Positions 1 through 10,346 of a DNA stretch of 64,000 bases are shown here, piece after piece. Source of the stretch: Fidelibacterota bacterium (GTDB lineage: Bacteria > Fidelibacterota > Marinisomatia > SCGC-AAA003-L08 > D37C17); the NCBI GenBank assembly GCA_030748955.1, contig JASMKZ010000003.1:1-64000 (forward strand). The letters run 5' to 3'. The translations under genes were made by a program, and so were the position numbers. The notes beneath the pieces are model-generated. The model saw only the letters and a program-made list of their open reading frames with translations, did no database searches and was not told the origin of the DNA. Position 1 is the stretch's first letter, and each line of letters begins with the position of its first letter.

Positions 1-1
1 G

Positions 2-313
2 AAAATCCAGGCACGAATAAAAAATCTCATTCGTGCTTCCCGATTAAAAGCAAAACCAAAAAAAGTGGAAGCGCCGAAAGAAGTGGAAACAGTGGTCCAA
101 GCTACTGAAGAAGCAATAAAACCAACTGAGGTTAAAAAATCTCCAGCTAAAAAGCCTGCTGCCAAGAAAAAGGCTCCGGCTAAAAAGCCTGCTGCAAAGA
201 AAAAAGCCCCAGCTAAAAAGTCTGCTGCCAAGAAAAAGGCCCCGGCTAAAAAGCCTGCTGCCAAGAAAAAGGCCCCGGCTAAAAAGCCTGCTGCCAAGAA
301 AAAGGCTGAGTAA
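2..313 (+). CDS. 3' end of a Lys/Ala-rich basic protein (5' end outside window)
   Basis: The reading frame is open to the left edge, so the true start lies outside the window; the GTG at 65 is only an internal Val codon. The visible part begins with a basic segment (KIQARIKNLIRAS) and a short acidic/basic linker. It ends in about 50 residues built from repeats of an 11-residue Lys/Ala/Pro unit of the type AKKPAAKKKAP. Such tails occur in histone H1-like proteins, in extended ribosomal proteins and in the C-termini of some nucleic-acid-binding enzymes, where they bind DNA or RNA non-specifically. The visible N-terminal part is too short for me to choose a family. The tail is encoded by 33-bp tandem repeats. 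Confidence 0.6.
   Translation, partial: KIQARIKNLIRASRLKAKPKKVEAPKEVETVVQATEEAIKPTEVKKSPAKKPAAKKKAPAKKPAAKKKAPAKKSAAKKKAPAKKPAAKKKAPAKKPAAKKKAE
143..307 (+). repeat. 33-bp tandem repeat, five copies, coding for a Lys/Ala-rich tail
   Basis: Five consecutive 33-bp units encode the AKKPAAKKKAP-type repeat. The copies at 238-270 and 271-303 look identical and the others differ by a few bases. Such arrays change copy number by slippage, so tail length may vary between strains. Confidence 0.8.
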
Positions 314-329
314 AAAGTTTATTGAAAAT

Positions 330-404
330 CGAGGTGTAGCGTAGTCCGGTCAGCGCACCTGCTTTGGGAGCAGGGGGTCGCAGGTTCGAATCCTGCCACC
401 TCGA
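330..404 (+). tRNA. tRNA-Pro (anticodon TGG)
   Basis: The sequence folds as a full cloverleaf. A 7-bp acceptor stem pairs CGAGGTG (330-336) with CACCTCG (397-403). The anticodon stem CCTGC/GCAGG (358-362, 370-374) carries a 7-base loop TTTGGGA, with anticodon TGG at 365-367. The T arm has GGTTCGAATCC. Base 404 is the discriminator and CCA is not encoded. A terminator follows at once, and a broken integrase gene lies 175 bp downstream, which makes this tRNA a likely former integration site. Confidence 0.95.
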
Positions 405-411
405 CATAGAA

Positions 412-447
412 AAAGCCTTTAGAGTAATCAACTCTAGAGGTTTTTTT
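412..447 (+). terminator. Rho-independent terminator after tRNA-Pro
   Basis: A 10-bp stem (416-425 with 431-440, one T-G wobble) with a 5-base loop is followed by seven T residues (441-447). It ends the tRNA transcript. Confidence 0.85.
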
Positions 448-578
448 GTCCTCGGAAAATTCCCATATTGTTCAGTTAGTAACCTAATCAATAATCAAAA
501 TCGTGATGCGTATTTTGTCAGTTCATTTTTACGTAGAACTGACATAATAGGTGACACGAACAGACATAGGAGAAGAAA

Positions 579-1043
579 ATGGATAATATGAGAAAAATAA
601 AGAATACTTATTACTCTGACTTTTTAAACAGTCAAGGTAAGCGTGTACGTAAAAGCTTGGGCAAGAAATTAGCTGAAGCTAAAATCAAGTTGGCTCAACT
701 ACAGGCTGATGTTGATATTGACAGTATAGCAAAGGATGAAGCTATGCCATCTCAGGGTAAGGTATTTAAGACTGCCTTGAATGAATTTATCTCTAGTGTA
801 TTTTCTAAGCATAAAATAGAAAATGCTTACGAGATCAAGAAAGGTGGCTGGAACTTAAAAACCCATAGACAACCCCAAGTAATAACCTCAACCCTTAAAA
901 ACTTTGAAGCTCATTCTGGTATTAAGAATGTTAAGGATGCTACCTTGCCCCAGATGTTAAAGTTTATAGCTGATGGTTCTAAACAGCATCTATCTGGCAC
1001 AGTTAATAAACACGGGCGATGGCAGTCTATCTTATTCATTTAA
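579..1043 (+). pseudogene. Truncated tyrosine recombinase/integrase (N-terminal part only)
   Basis: The 154-residue product has a short beta-strand-rich arm-binding segment at its start (YYSDFLNSQGKRVRKSLG), a coiled Lys-rich stretch, and then a SAM-like core-binding domain (about residues 60-150). The catalytic domain with the R...HxxR...Y residues is missing, whereas whole integrases are usually 300-400 residues. The frame stops at 1041-1043, inside the 3' end of the convergent glutamate synthase gene, so the integrase was probably cut by deletion there. A strong ribosome site (AGGAGAAG) precedes the ATG at 579. Its place beside tRNA-Pro fits a tRNA-targeting mobile element that has been lost. 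The family call rests on pattern recognition of a divergent N-terminus. Confidence 0.65.
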
Positions 1044-4000
1044 CAAAACTCCCATTCGATAGGATGCCTGTTGGTTATATATTTTATCTAGGTTTATGAT
1101 TTCCATGGCCTTAGGCACTATCTTGGAAAAATGAACTTTCTCCTTCTTCCATTTGGTAATAATATCTTCCGCAATATGCGATCCGGTATGAAAGCGGTGA
1201 CTTCTCAAAATACGTAAAATTAATAATTCATCGTCTTCATGTAGTTCTGTCGTTTTCACATAATTCTTATTTAAATTATCTAAATTACTTTTGGTTTTAG
1301 AATATAAAAAGGCAATACCTCCCGTCATCCCTGCACCAAAATTCTGCCCGATGCTATCCAGAACGATGATGGTCCCACGAGTCATGTACTCACATCCATG
1401 ATTACCAATTCCTTCAACCACCGCCGTTGCTCCGCTGTTACGAACAGCAAAACGTTCCCCTGCCCTGCCTGCAATATGAATTCTTCCACCTGTGGCACCA
1501 TATAAGGCAGTATTGCCAATAATAGTCATATTCTTACGCTTTTCCCGTACCTGTTTATCCAAACGGATGGTGATCAATCCGCCATTCATCCCTTTGCCTA
1601 CATAATCATTAGCGATCCCCTTTAGTCTAAGCTCAATACCATCCACCAAATAAGCCCCCATACTCTGCCCTGCAACTCCCGTCATTCGGTACTGAATATT
1701 CCCTTTAAATAACCCCTGCCCATGCAATTGAGATAATTCACCGGAGAGACGGGTGCCAATTGCGCGGTCGGTATTATTAACTACCCTTCGGAATACCGCT
1801 CTACCATGGGTCATAATTTCCAAGCGGTGCTCCTGAATTATGCGGTCATCTAACTGAGACTCCATTCGGCTTTTTACTAATTTGACTTTTACTGTGGAAG
1901 ACGGTTTGAGTTCATTGCGGTCACTGTGTATTAGAAACTGATTTAAGAGTACACGGTTGTTACAGGCTGATTTCTTGTATTTTGGGCTTAGTTCCAGTAA
2001 ATCCATCCTTCCCACAATATCACCCAATGAATGAATGCCGTTTTCTGCCAGGGTTTCCCGCACACCACTTGCAATATTATTCAGGTAATTGGCAATGTTT
2101 TCAGGAGTTCCTTTAAAACGCTGAATTAGGTCTAAATCCTGAGTTGCAATGCCTGTCGGACAGGTATTTTTCTGGCACTGCCGGACCATAATACAACCGA
2201 TGGCAATGAGAGCCGATGTACCAAAATCATATTCCTCCGCTCCAAGCAAAGAAGCAATAATTATATCATTGGGATATTTTATACCGCCATCAACTCTTAA
2301 TATCACCCTGTCTCTCAGGCCAGACTCCAAAAGGGTACTATGTACTTCTTTTAACCCAAATTCCCAGGGCATGCCCGTATGCTTGAGAGATCCCAGCGGA
2401 CTGGACCCAGTGCCACCTTCACCACCAGCTACTAAAATGATATCTGCTCCCGCTTTTACAACTCCACAGGCAATGATACCAATTCCAGGCTGTGCCACTA
2501 GTTTTACAGATACTGCTGATTTAGGATTTATCTGTTTTAAATCATAAATAAGCTGGGCTAAATCTTCAATACTATAAATGTCATGATGAGGCGGTGGTGA
2601 AATAAGAGGTACCCCCGGGGTGGTTCCCCGAGCATTTGCAATATATAGTGTGACCTTATTACCCGGCAGTTGCCCACCCTCTCCAGGTTTGGCTCCCTGT
2701 GCAATTTTTATCTGGATTTCCCTTGCTGCAGTGAGATAATCAGGAGTCACACCAAAGCGCCCGCTAGCCACCTGCTTTATATAGCAGTTTTCAGATTTAT
2801 CTGGATTTTGATGGGCAAAACGATCCGTGTGTTCTCCCCCTTCTCCACTATTGCTGCGAGCACCAACTAAATTAGCACCCTTGGCCAGAGTTCGATGGGC
2901 CTGTTCAGAAATTGCACCAAAAGACATGGCACCAAGTCCAACCCGCTTTAGAATTTTCCTAGAGCTTTCCACCTTTTCAATCGGCACACGTCCTTGTTTT
3001 TTTATCTGAAAATAATCCCGAATCATGATAGGCTGATAATCTTGAAATTCCAAGGCAGATAGATTATCAGCCAGGTTCTGTATTTTTTTAAAGTGCACCG
3101 GAGAATTGGCGTGCAATTCTCCATTTTTACGGTACTGAAAACGTCCATAAGAAGGAAGTTTGGTATCGATATTTCCAAATGCCAATGCATTTGCTTTTAA
3201 CTGTAGATTGTGCAGTGTTTTTATATTTGTGGTACCGGGAATGTTGATAATATAGGGGAAATATTTTTTCTGCAGCTGTTTAGATAATCCAATGCTATTA
3301 AAGAGCATACTGCCGTTATAACTGCTGAAGGTTGAAATACCCATTTTAGCCATGATTTTCAGTAGACCCTTTTCTACTGCATACCGGTAATTGGACATAT
3401 GGATAGCCCATTTTTCATTTTGGAATCTGTGGCGGATAATATCATAAGCTAAGTACGGGTAAACAGCACTAGCACCCATACCAAGCAGACAGGAAATTTG
3501 ATGTTCATCTACGACATCGGCAGTTATGGGAATAATGGAAACCCTGCTTCTATATTTTTTTTCAGCCAGATAATAATGCACAGCTGATACTACCAGCAAC
3601 ATGGGCACTGGGAGAAGATCTTGATTTAAATCTTCATCACTTAGAAATAAAATTCTGGTACCGTTTTTTACTGCCTTTTCACATTCTATGATAATTTCTT
3701 TTACTCTTTGTTCCAGTGAAATACTTTTTTCATACAAACAAGAAATCATCCGGTGATTAAATCTCCTGTGCTGCTTTTTCAATCGTTTTATATCAAGGGG
3801 AGACAAGATTGGGCTGGTGATACGAATTACACCTGAAAACCGGATTTCATCAGCCAGAATATTTTCTTCACTACCCAAGTATTTACATAAATTTGTTACC
3901 AATTTCTCCCGGATAGGATCAATGGGAGGATTGGTCACCTGTGCGAATGCCTGTTTGAAATAATCATATAGTTTTCGATTCACGGTTGACATTACTGCAG

Positions 4001-5507
4001 GCGGGGTATCATCCCCCATTGAACCGATAGGTTCTCTACCGCTATTTGCCATTGGGATGAGTACCTTCTGAATGGATTCTTCATCAAAACCAAAAGCAAT
4101 GGCCAGATGCTGAAAATATTTTTGCGGTGATTTTGACCAAGGCATAAATTCGTCTTCTGCCTTACTACGTTTAATTTTTATCATATTTTTTCTAATAAAA
4201 TCTGAATAAGGATAAGATTGCGCTATCTTTTGCTTAATCTCATCATTTTCAAATATGCCACTACCATCCAATGCCAAACTAAAAACCTCACCAGCGCTCA
4301 TATGGCGATGCTGTGCCAAGTCCTTTGGCTTGATATCAACCACCCCAGCTTCGGAGGCCATTATAACCAACCCATCTCTGCTAACAGTGTAACGAAGAGG
4401 TCGCAAACCATTCCGATCCAACTTGGCGCAAACATGATCTCCATCGGTGAAAACAAGTGCTGCAGGGCCATCCCAGGGTTCCATGAGATTCTCATGATAA
4501 ATGAAAAATCCCTTTAGGGATCGGGGCATTTTTGTATGATACTTGTAAGGATCAGGTATAAGCATCATGATGGCCTCTAACACGGTTCTTCCACTACGAG
4601 TGAGAAACTCCAGCACATTATCAAGGCTGAAAGAATCACTACCACCCATCCTGATAATGGGGTAAAGAGATTTTAAATCATTTTTCCAAAAAGAAGATTT
4701 GAGATTTTTCTCCCGAGCTTTCATCCACAGACGGTTGCCTTTAATCGTATTAATTTCTCCATTATGCGCCAGAAATCTGAAGGGCTGTGCCATCCACCAA
4801 TTGGAGACTGTATTGGTAGAAAAACGTTCATGAAAGATTGCAACACGTACCTTAAAATCAGAGTGGTTCAGATCATCATAAAACCTGTCCAATTGGTTTG
4901 CCCTCATAAGCCCCTTATACACAATTGTTTTAGATGAAAGTGAACAGAAGTGTATTTTTTCATGCCTATTATTTAATTTGTTCTCAATGCGTTTTCTGAT
5001 AAGATACAGCCGGGATTCTACTTTTTTAATCTTCCCTAGCTTAAGGCTGAAAAAATACTGTAAAATCGTTGGGCATGTTTCCAGAGCAGTTGGGCCTAGA
5101 CTAGAATTGTTTACTGGAACCTTTCTTTTTCCAATGTAATTGATTTTAAGCTTCTGACAGGAATTTTTTATTTCTTCTTCTGTGGTTGTTTGAAAATGTT
5201 TTGGGACAAACACCATTCCAATACCAAGAATTTCATCAGGCTTCAATTGAACATTAAATTTATCTTTTACTAAACCTGTAAAAAAAGGTACTGGAATATC
5301 TACAAGTACTCCTACACCATCACCAGTTTCTTCATCAGCACCAATAGCGCCCCTGTGTTGCATATTCTGCAATGCTTTAAATGAAAGCTCCAATACCCTT
5401 CTAGATGGATTTCCACTGGATTCAGCAATAAAACCAATACCACAGGCATCATGAAATTGATCTATTTTCGATAGTGAAAATTGGTTTTCTGATTCCATCT
5501 TATTCAT
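1032..5507 (-). CDS. gltB: Glutamate synthase, large (alpha) subunit
   Basis: It makes two glutamates from glutamine and 2-oxoglutarate in the cytoplasm. At 1491 residues it is close to the usual length of about 1480-1520. Cys22 (DACGIGF) is the expected N-terminal nucleophile of the glutaminase domain after removal of a 21-residue propeptide. The middle carries the glutamate synthase FMN barrel (GEGGEHTDRF, KPGEGGQLPG), followed by the 3Fe-4S motif C-x5-C-x4-C (CIMVRQCQKNTC). The C-terminus is the Gly-rich GXGXG helix domain. No small subunit (gltD) lies nearby, so I cannot tell whether NAD(P)H or ferredoxin is the electron donor. It is separated from ilvE by 190 bp and may have its own promoter. 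Its end overlaps the broken integrase by 12 bp. Confidence 0.97.
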   Translation of the reverse strand: MNKMESENQFSLSKIDQFHDACGIGFIAESSGNPSRRVLELSFKALQNMQHRGAIGADEETGDGVGVLVDIPVPFFTGLVKDKFNVQLKPDEILGIGMVFVPKHFQTTTEEEIKNSCQKLKINYIGKRKVPVNNSSLGPTALETCPTILQYFFSLKLGKIKKVESRLYLIRKRIENKLNNRHEKIHFCSLSSKTIVYKGLMRANQLDRFYDDLNHSDFKVRVAIFHERFSTNTVSNWWMAQPFRFLAHNGEINTIKGNRLWMKAREKNLKSSFWKNDLKSLYPIIRMGGSDSFSLDNVLEFLTRSGRTVLEAIMMLIPDPYKYHTKMPRSLKGFFIYHENLMEPWDGPAALVFTDGDHVCAKLDRNGLRPLRYTVSRDGLVIMASEAGVVDIKPKDLAQHRHMSAGEVFSLALDGSGIFENDEIKQKIAQSYPYSDFIRKNMIKIKRSKAEDEFMPWSKSPQKYFQHLAIAFGFDEESIQKVLIPMANSGREPIGSMGDDTPPAVMSTVNRKLYDYFKQAFAQVTNPPIDPIREKLVTNLCKYLGSEENILADEIRFSGVIRITSPILSPLDIKRLKKQHRRFNHRMISCLYEKSISLEQRVKEIIIECEKAVKNGTRILFLSDEDLNQDLLPVPMLLVVSAVHYYLAEKKYRSRVSIIPITADVVDEHQISCLLGMGASAVYPYLAYDIIRHRFQNEKWAIHMSNYRYAVEKGLLKIMAKMGISTFSSYNGSMLFNSIGLSKQLQKKYFPYIINIPGTTNIKTLHNLQLKANALAFGNIDTKLPSYGRFQYRKNGELHANSPVHFKKIQNLADNLSALEFQDYQPIMIRDYFQIKKQGRVPIEKVESSRKILKRVGLGAMSFGAISEQAHRTLAKGANLVGARSNSGEGGEHTDRFAHQNPDKSENCYIKQVASGRFGVTPDYLTAAREIQIKIAQGAKPGEGGQLPGNKVTLYIANARGTTPGVPLISPPPHHDIYSIEDLAQLIYDLKQINPKSAVSVKLVAQPGIGIIACGVVKAGADIILVAGGEGGTGSSPLGSLKHTGMPWEFGLKEVHSTLLESGLRDRVILRVDGGIKYPNDIIIASLLGAEEYDFGTSALIAIGCIMVRQCQKNTCPTGIATQDLDLIQRFKGTPENIANYLNNIASGVRETLAENGIHSLGDIVGRMDLLELSPKYKKSACNNRVLLNQFLIHSDRNELKPSSTVKVKLVKSRMESQLDDRIIQEHRLEIMTHGRAVFRRVVNNTDRAIGTRLSGELSQLHGQGLFKGNIQYRMTGVAGQSMGAYLVDGIELRLKGIANDYVGKGMNGGLITIRLDKQVREKRKNMTIIGNTALYGATGGRIHIAGRAGERFAVRNSGATAVVEGIGNHGCEYMTRGTIIVLDSIGQNFGAGMTGGIAFLYSKTKSNLDNLNKNYVKTTELHEDDELLILRILRSHRFHTGSHIAEDIITKWKKEKVHFSKIVPKAMEIINLDKIYNQQASYRMGVLLNE

Positions 5508-5550
5508 ATATTACATTAGTTGTAGATCTTGTTAAAAGCATCCTTTTCAA

Positions 5551-5634
5551 TTAAACTAGATAAGTCATAAGGATAGAGGGAGAATTATAAAGAAACCTTT
5601 GGAGGAGCTGATAATAATACGCAAGGCAATCCAT
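5551..5634 (-). CDS. Possible 27-codon small ORF upstream of gltB
   Basis: In the 190-bp gap between ilvE and gltB, the minus strand has a good ribosome site (AAAGGAG) nine bases before an ATG at 5634. A 27-codon frame follows and ends with TAA at 5551-5553, 43 bases before the gltB start. The predicted peptide is hydrophobic, with three Tyr in a row near its start. gltB itself has no clear ribosome site. It could be a leader peptide, a small protein or chance; I do not recognise it. Confidence 0.22.
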   Translation of the reverse strand: MDCLAYYYQLLQRFLYNSPSILMTYLV

Positions 5635-5697
5635 CCCCCCCAATCTCCTTTTGACTTAACATAAATGTTTACTTTCTCTTTTTTTATTTTTTTTAAA

Positions 5698-6666
5698 TTA
5701 TATATCATAAATTTTTAATTCCTTAGATTTTGAACAATGATTATTATAAGAAGTATATGTTAGCCAATTATTATATATTTTTATCTTTCCATGTACAATA
5801 TCTAAATATAGCCTTTGCAATTTTTTAGTTAAAGGACCAGGCTTACCATTGTTAATTATGAGTCCATCTACAATACTGATTGGCGTAACTTCGCTTGCAG
5901 TTCCAGTAAAAAATGCTTCATCTGCATTAAATAGTTGTTCTAAAGATAATCGGCATATATTGACATTAATATCATTATTTTTAGCTAATTGAATAATTGT
6001 ATCTCTGGTAATACCCATCAAGATACTAGAATCTTCAGTATTGGTAAAAAGCTCACCATCTTTTACTAAAAATATATTTTGACCTGCACCTTCAGCGATT
6101 GTACCCTCTTGGTTGAGTAGCAATGCTTCATCATACCCTTTATCCTTTGCATCACGCACTGCCAAAAGGGAGTTCAGATATTGCCCACAGGCTTTGGCTG
6201 TTGTCGGAAATGAAGATGAATGAAACTTTTTCCATGGAGAGATAGTCACGCTTATACCATTTTTCAATGCATCCTGCCCTAAATATGCACCCCAGTAAAA
6301 TGCTGCTATGGATACAGTAATAGGACATTCTTTAGGATGTATAGCTAGAGAATCATAGCTATAAAAAGCAATTGGACGAATATATCCATTATCAATATTA
6401 TTATGCTGGACCAGATCCAAACAGCCTTGTTTAATCTCTTCGAAAGAGTAAGGTATATCTATTTTATATACTTCTGCTGATGCATATAATCGGTTTATAT
6501 GACTATCTAGTTTGAATAAAGCAGGACCCGAGTGCGTTTTGTAACATTTAATCCCTTCGAAAACACCACTTCCATAATGAAGGGCATGAGACATTACATT
6601 AGTTGTAGCCTTATTGAAAGGCATAATTTCTCCATTGAACCAGGTTAAATCACAATGATTAGACAT
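5698..6666 (-). CDS. ilvE: Branched-chain amino acid aminotransferase
   Basis: This fold-type IV PLP enzyme transfers the amino group from glutamate to the keto acids of Val, Leu and Ile, the last step of the pathway. At 322 residues it is slightly longer than the usual 300-310. Visible signatures are HYGSGVFEGIK near the N-terminus, the Lys in ATAKACGQYLNSLLA that should bind PLP, and the substrate/cofactor segment EGAGQNIFLV. The start overlaps the end of cimA by 8 bp, so the two are probably translationally coupled. It is the last gene of the 11-gene operon and uses the glutamate that the next gene, gltB, makes. Confidence 0.95.
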   Translation of the reverse strand: MSNHCDLTWFNGEIMPFNKATTNVMSHALHYGSGVFEGIKCYKTHSGPALFKLDSHINRLYASAEVYKIDIPYSFEEIKQGCLDLVQHNNIDNGYIRPIAFYSYDSLAIHPKECPITVSIAAFYWGAYLGQDALKNGISVTISPWKKFHSSSFPTTAKACGQYLNSLLAVRDAKDKGYDEALLLNQEGTIAEGAGQNIFLVKDGELFTNTEDSSILMGITRDTIIQLAKNNDINVNICRLSLEQLFNADEAFFTGTASEVTPISIVDGLIINNGKPGPLTKKLQRLYLDIVHGKIKIYNNWLTYTSYNNHCSKSKELKIYDI

Positions 6667-8290
6667 AATTCTTTATTTTTTCATTTTTGTTGGCTGATTG
6701 AATTATTTGTTGAGATTTTAATAATTTATAATTAAAACTATCTTGTAAAGCTTGCCAACTTGCCTCAATTATATTTTCGGAGACACCAACTGTTGACCAG
6801 CTATTAAGTCCATCAGAACTCTCTATTAGAACTCTAACTTTAGATTCCGTGCCATGTTGTCCATTAAGCACTCTTACTTTATAATCAGTCAATTTCACAT
6901 CTTTTAATTCAGGATAAAACCGCTGTAATGACTTTCTAAGGGCGCAACTAAGGGCATTAACAGGTCCGTTGCCATCTGCAATAGTATGCTCTATTTCATC
7001 ATTAACCTTAATTTTTAACATCGCATCTGCCTGACGATGACCAAATTGATCATAATTTATATTGATACGAGAATCAATTACCTCAAAATACGGAGTGAAT
7101 CTTTCTAATGCTTCCAGCATCATTAATTCAAAAGATGCATCAGCAGCTTCATATTGATACCCTTCATTTTCAAGCATTTTTATTTTCTGCGCCAATTGTC
7201 TTGGTAATGTTTTATCGTTTCCTAGAGCAATGTTTAATTCAGCAGCTTTATAACTAATATTACTTTGTCCTGAAAGATCAGATACCAGTACACGCTGTTT
7301 GTTACCTACCAACATAGGATCAATATGCTCATACATTGTACTATTTTTCATTACAGCACTAACATGAATCCCCCCTTTATGTGCAAATGCTGATTTGCCT
7401 ACAAAAGGTGCCTGGTCATCTGCATGCATATTCATGGTTTCATATATAAAATGGGTAAGAGAAACTAAATTTTCAAGTTTTAAAGAAGTCTTAGTTTCCC
7501 GCTTCATTTTCAATAGCAGGTTTGGAATTACAGTTCCCAGACTTACATTGCCACAGCGTTCACCTACCCCATTAAAGGTACCCTGGACATGGGAAGCCCC
7601 AGCATTAACAGCTGCCAGCGTATTGGCAACAGCCAAGCCACCATCATTATGTGCATGTATACCTACCTGTGTTTTAAATTTATCTATAATGCATTTTGTG
7701 GCGTTACTAATATTATGTGGTAAAGAGCCCCCATTGGTATCACACAAGACAATTGTCTCTGCACCACCTTCAATTGCAGCTTGTATCATCATTAAGGCAA
7801 ATTCAGGGGATTCATTATAGCCATCATAAAAATGTTCTGCATCAAAAATCACCCTTCTTCCAGCTTTTGCTAATAACTCTACCGATCTGAAAATAACCTC
7901 AGCATTTTCATCTGCTGATAATCCCAGACCTTTCTGAGAATGCAATGACCATGCTTTACCAAAAATAGTGACAATTTCAGTTTCAGCTTTCAGAAGTTCC
8001 TTAAGATTAGAATCTGTAGCTACAGTTTTAGGGGATCGTGCCGTTGACCCAAATGCTGCGATACATGCCTGTTTTAGTGTTAGTTCATTTTTTGAACGTT
8101 TAAAAAACTCCATATCTCGGGGATTGCTTCCAGGCCATCCTCCCTCAATAATATTAATGCCAAATTCAGCTAAACGGGCGGCAATATTCAGTTTATCATC
8201 TACAGATAAATTTACACCTTCACCTTGGGTACCATCTCGCAAGGTCGTATCAAACAGTTCAATTGATTTAAGTATTTTTCGCTGTGTCAT
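6659..8290 (-). CDS. cimA: Citramalate synthase
   Basis: It condenses pyruvate with acetyl-CoA to (R)-citramalate, the first step of the threonine-independent route to isoleucine. The 543 residues match the long CimA type. The catalytic barrel shows [13 protein letters not shown] near residue 14 and the metal-binding [13 protein letters not shown]. The C-terminal third is the LeuA-type allosteric dimer domain. [11 protein letters not shown] and [15 protein letters not shown] favour citramalate synthase over isopropylmalate or homocitrate synthase. A real leuA lies four genes upstream and no threonine deaminase gene is present, which fits this route. It overlaps leuD by 4 bp. Confidence 0.93.
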   Translation of the reverse strand: MTQRKILKSIELFDTTLRDGTQGEGVNLSVDDKLNIAARLAEFGINIIEGGWPGSNPRDMEFFKRSKNELTLKQACIAAFGSTARSPKTVATDSNLKELLKAETEIVTIFGKAWSLHSQKGLGLSADENAEVIFRSVELLAKAGRRVIFDAEHFYDGYNESPEFALMMIQAAIEGGAETIVLCDTNGGSLPHNISNATKCIIDKFKTQVGIHAHNDGGLAVANTLAAVNAGASHVQGTFNGVGERCGNVSLGTVIPNLLLKMKRETKTSLKLENLVSLTHFIYETMNMHADDQAPFVGKSAFAHKGGIHVSAVMKNSTMYEHIDPMLVGNKQRVLVSDLSGQSNISYKAAELNIALGNDKTLPRQLAQKIKMLENEGYQYEAADASFELMMLEALERFTPYFEVIDSRININYDQFGHRQADAMLKIKVNDEIEHTIADGNGPVNALSCALRKSLQRFYPELKDVKLTDYKVRVLNGQHGTESKVRVLIESSDGLNSWSTVGVSENIIEASWQALQDSFNYKLLKSQQIIQSANKNEKIKNYV

Positions 8291-8931
8291 AATGATCTAA
8301 ATAACCAGGGATTTGCATCCCTATGTTTTTTCTCAAATTTTTTAATAATATCTGTATGGGTAAGGGTCTGTCCAATTTCATCTAAACCTCCCAGCAGTGC
8401 ATCTTTACGAAATTTTTCAATTTCAAAATATATCCTTGTATCCAATGGATCTGCAATAATCTGCGCTTCAAGGTCAACCGTCAGCGTATATCCGGGTTTT
8501 GCCAAAGTTAGTTCAAAAAGTGAATTAATGATCCCTTCTGTTAAACAAATTGGGAGGATCCCATTTTTAAAACAATTATTGTAAAATATATCAGCATAAC
8601 TCTCCGCAATAATTACTCTGAATCCATAATTATCCAATGCCCAAGGTGCATGCTCACGACTTGAACCACAGCCAAAATTTGAACGGGTAAGAAGAATCCC
8701 TGAATTCATATATCTTTTCTGATTCAGGACAAAATCAAGATTCAACGGCCGGTTACTGCAATCCTGCCCCGGCTCACCATGATCTAAATACCGCCATTCA
8801 TCGAACAAATTATCACCAAACCCACTACGGTTTATTGACTTTAAGAACTGCTTCGGAATGATGGCATCTGTATCTACATTATCCCGGTTTAACGGTGCTA
8901 TAACTCCAGTAAATGTTTTAAATCTGTCCAT
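8287..8931 (-). CDS. leuD: 3-isopropylmalate dehydratase, small subunit
   Basis: This is the swivelling small subunit of the LeuCD isomerase that converts 2- to 3-isopropylmalate. LeuCD also processes citramalate in organisms using the CimA route. Its 214 residues are typical. Motifs seen are [13 protein letters not shown] near the N-terminus and the substrate loop [15 protein letters not shown]. It starts 2 bp after leuC ends and overlaps cimA by 4 bp. Confidence 0.96.
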   Translation of the reverse strand: MDRFKTFTGVIAPLNRDNVDTDAIIPKQFLKSINRSGFGDNLFDEWRYLDHGEPGQDCSNRPLNLDFVLNQKRYMNSGILLTRSNFGCGSSREHAPWALDNYGFRVIIAESYADIFYNNCFKNGILPICLTEGIINSLFELTLAKPGYTLTVDLEAQIIADPLDTRIYFEIEKFRKDALLGGLDEIGQTLTHTDIIKKFEKKHRDANPWLFRSL

Positions 8932-8933
8932 AA

Positions 8934-10334
8934 TTAATTATCCAAATATTTTGATACATTTGTGAAGTGTCCCTCTATAGCTGCTGCCGCTGCCATGATA
9001 GGGCTTACTAGATGTGTACGCCCGCCTTGACCTTGACGTCCTTCAAAATTTCGGTTTGATGTTGATGCACAGCGTTCACCCGGTTCTAAATAATCCGCAT
9101 TCATGGCAAGACACATGGAACAACCTGGTTCTCGCCATTCAAATCCAGAATCAATAAATATTTTATCTAACCCTTCTTCTTCTGCTTGTTTCTTTACCGG
9201 TCCAGATCCTGGAACAACAAGGGCCAACTTAATACTATCTGCTATCTGCTGTCCTTTAAGTATATTTGCAGCCAACCGAAGATCTTCAATCCGTGAGTTT
9301 GTGCAGGATCCAATAAATATTTTATCTAGATGTATATCTTTAATTGCGGTGCCTGAAGTTAAACCCATATAATCCAATGCTGCATCAATTGTGCTAGAGT
9401 TTCTATTATCAGAAATAGGTATTGTACCGCTTACTTCCGTAACCATTTCGGGTGATGTCCCCCAGGTAACCATGGAGTTAATTGATGAAGCATCAATCTG
9501 AATTACTTTATCAAATATTGCGTCACTATCACTTTTCAGATTTTTCCATGATGAAACTGCTTTTTCCCATTCATTTGCAGTAGGTGAAAATGGTCGACCT
9601 TTAATATAATCTATTGTGACTTGATCGACAGCTATCATTCCCGATCGGGCACCTGCTTCAATAGCCATATTACAGATTGTCATTCGACTTTCCATGCTCA
9701 GGTTTTGAATAGCTTCACCAGAAAATTCAATGGAAAATCCTGTGCCACCTGCTGTTCCGATTTGTCCTATAATATACAGTATCATATCTTTTGCTGTCAC
9801 ACCTATATTGAGTTTTCCATTTACAGAGATGAGCATGTTTTTTGATTTTTTCTGTATCAGGCATTGAGTAGCTAAAACATGTTCTACTTCAGAGGTTCCG
9901 ATCCCAAAGGCTAAAGCTCCCAAAGCACCATGAGTGGAGGTGTGGGAATCTCCACAAACTATAGTCATACCAGGAAGGGTCAAGCCTTGTTCAGGTCCTA
10001 TCACATGAACGATCCCTTGATTGGGATCTGACATAGAAAACTCTTTAATACCAAAATCAGCGCAATTTTCTGAAAGCGTATCCACTTGTACATTTGAAAC
10101 AGGGTCTGTAATACCTAAATGTCGATCCTTTGTTGGGATATTGTGATCCGGAACCGCTACATTAGCTGATTGTCGCCAGCTCTTACGTCCTTCTAAACGT
10201 AATCCCTCAAAGGCTTGTGGTGATGTTACTTCATGAATAAGCTGTCTATCAATGTAAATTAAGCTGGTACCTGAAGTGTCTTCACGTACAAGGTGAGAAT
10301 CCCATAATTTGTCGTATAATGTTTTCCCTGCCAT
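8934..10334 (-). CDS. leuC: 3-isopropylmalate dehydratase, large subunit
   Basis: This aconitase-family subunit carries a 4Fe-4S cluster and works with LeuD. It has 466 residues, the usual length. The cluster ligands are visible in IGSCTNSR and in the [10 protein letters not shown] pair. [20 protein letters not shown] is a further family signature. The ATG at 10334 has an AAGGAAA ribosome site. It lies between leuA (12-bp gap) and leuD (2-bp gap). Confidence 0.97.
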   Translation of the reverse strand: MAGKTLYDKLWDSHLVREDTSGTSLIYIDRQLIHEVTSPQAFEGLRLEGRKSWRQSANVAVPDHNIPTKDRHLGITDPVSNVQVDTLSENCADFGIKEFSMSDPNQGIVHVIGPEQGLTLPGMTIVCGDSHTSTHGALGALAFGIGTSEVEHVLATQCLIQKKSKNMLISVNGKLNIGVTAKDMILYIIGQIGTAGGTGFSIEFSGEAIQNLSMESRMTICNMAIEAGARSGMIAVDQVTIDYIKGRPFSPTANEWEKAVSSWKNLKSDSDAIFDKVIQIDASSINSMVTWGTSPEMVTEVSGTIPISDNRNSSTIDAALDYMGLTSGTAIKDIHLDKIFIGSCTNSRIEDLRLAANILKGQQIADSIKLALVVPGSGPVKKQAEEEGLDKIFIDSGFEWREPGCSMCLAMNADYLEPGERCASTSNRNFEGRQGQGGRTHLVSPIMAAAAAIEGHFTNVSKYLDN

Positions 10335-10346
10335 ATTTGTATTTCC

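Noticed and set aside
364-591. Frames across tRNA-Pro on both strands
   Set aside because: They translate the tRNA and its terminator and are not genes.
2149-2547. 132-residue plus-strand frame inside gltB
   Set aside because: It is antisense to a well-conserved part of the FMN domain and has no ribosome site or family match.
5510-6608. A 16-bp identical stretch ATTACATTAGTTGTAG at 5510-5525 and 6593-6608, suggesting a duplicated piece of ilvE
   Set aside because: The similarity fades outside the 16 bases, and in an AT-rich 64-kb window a match of this length can arise by chance.
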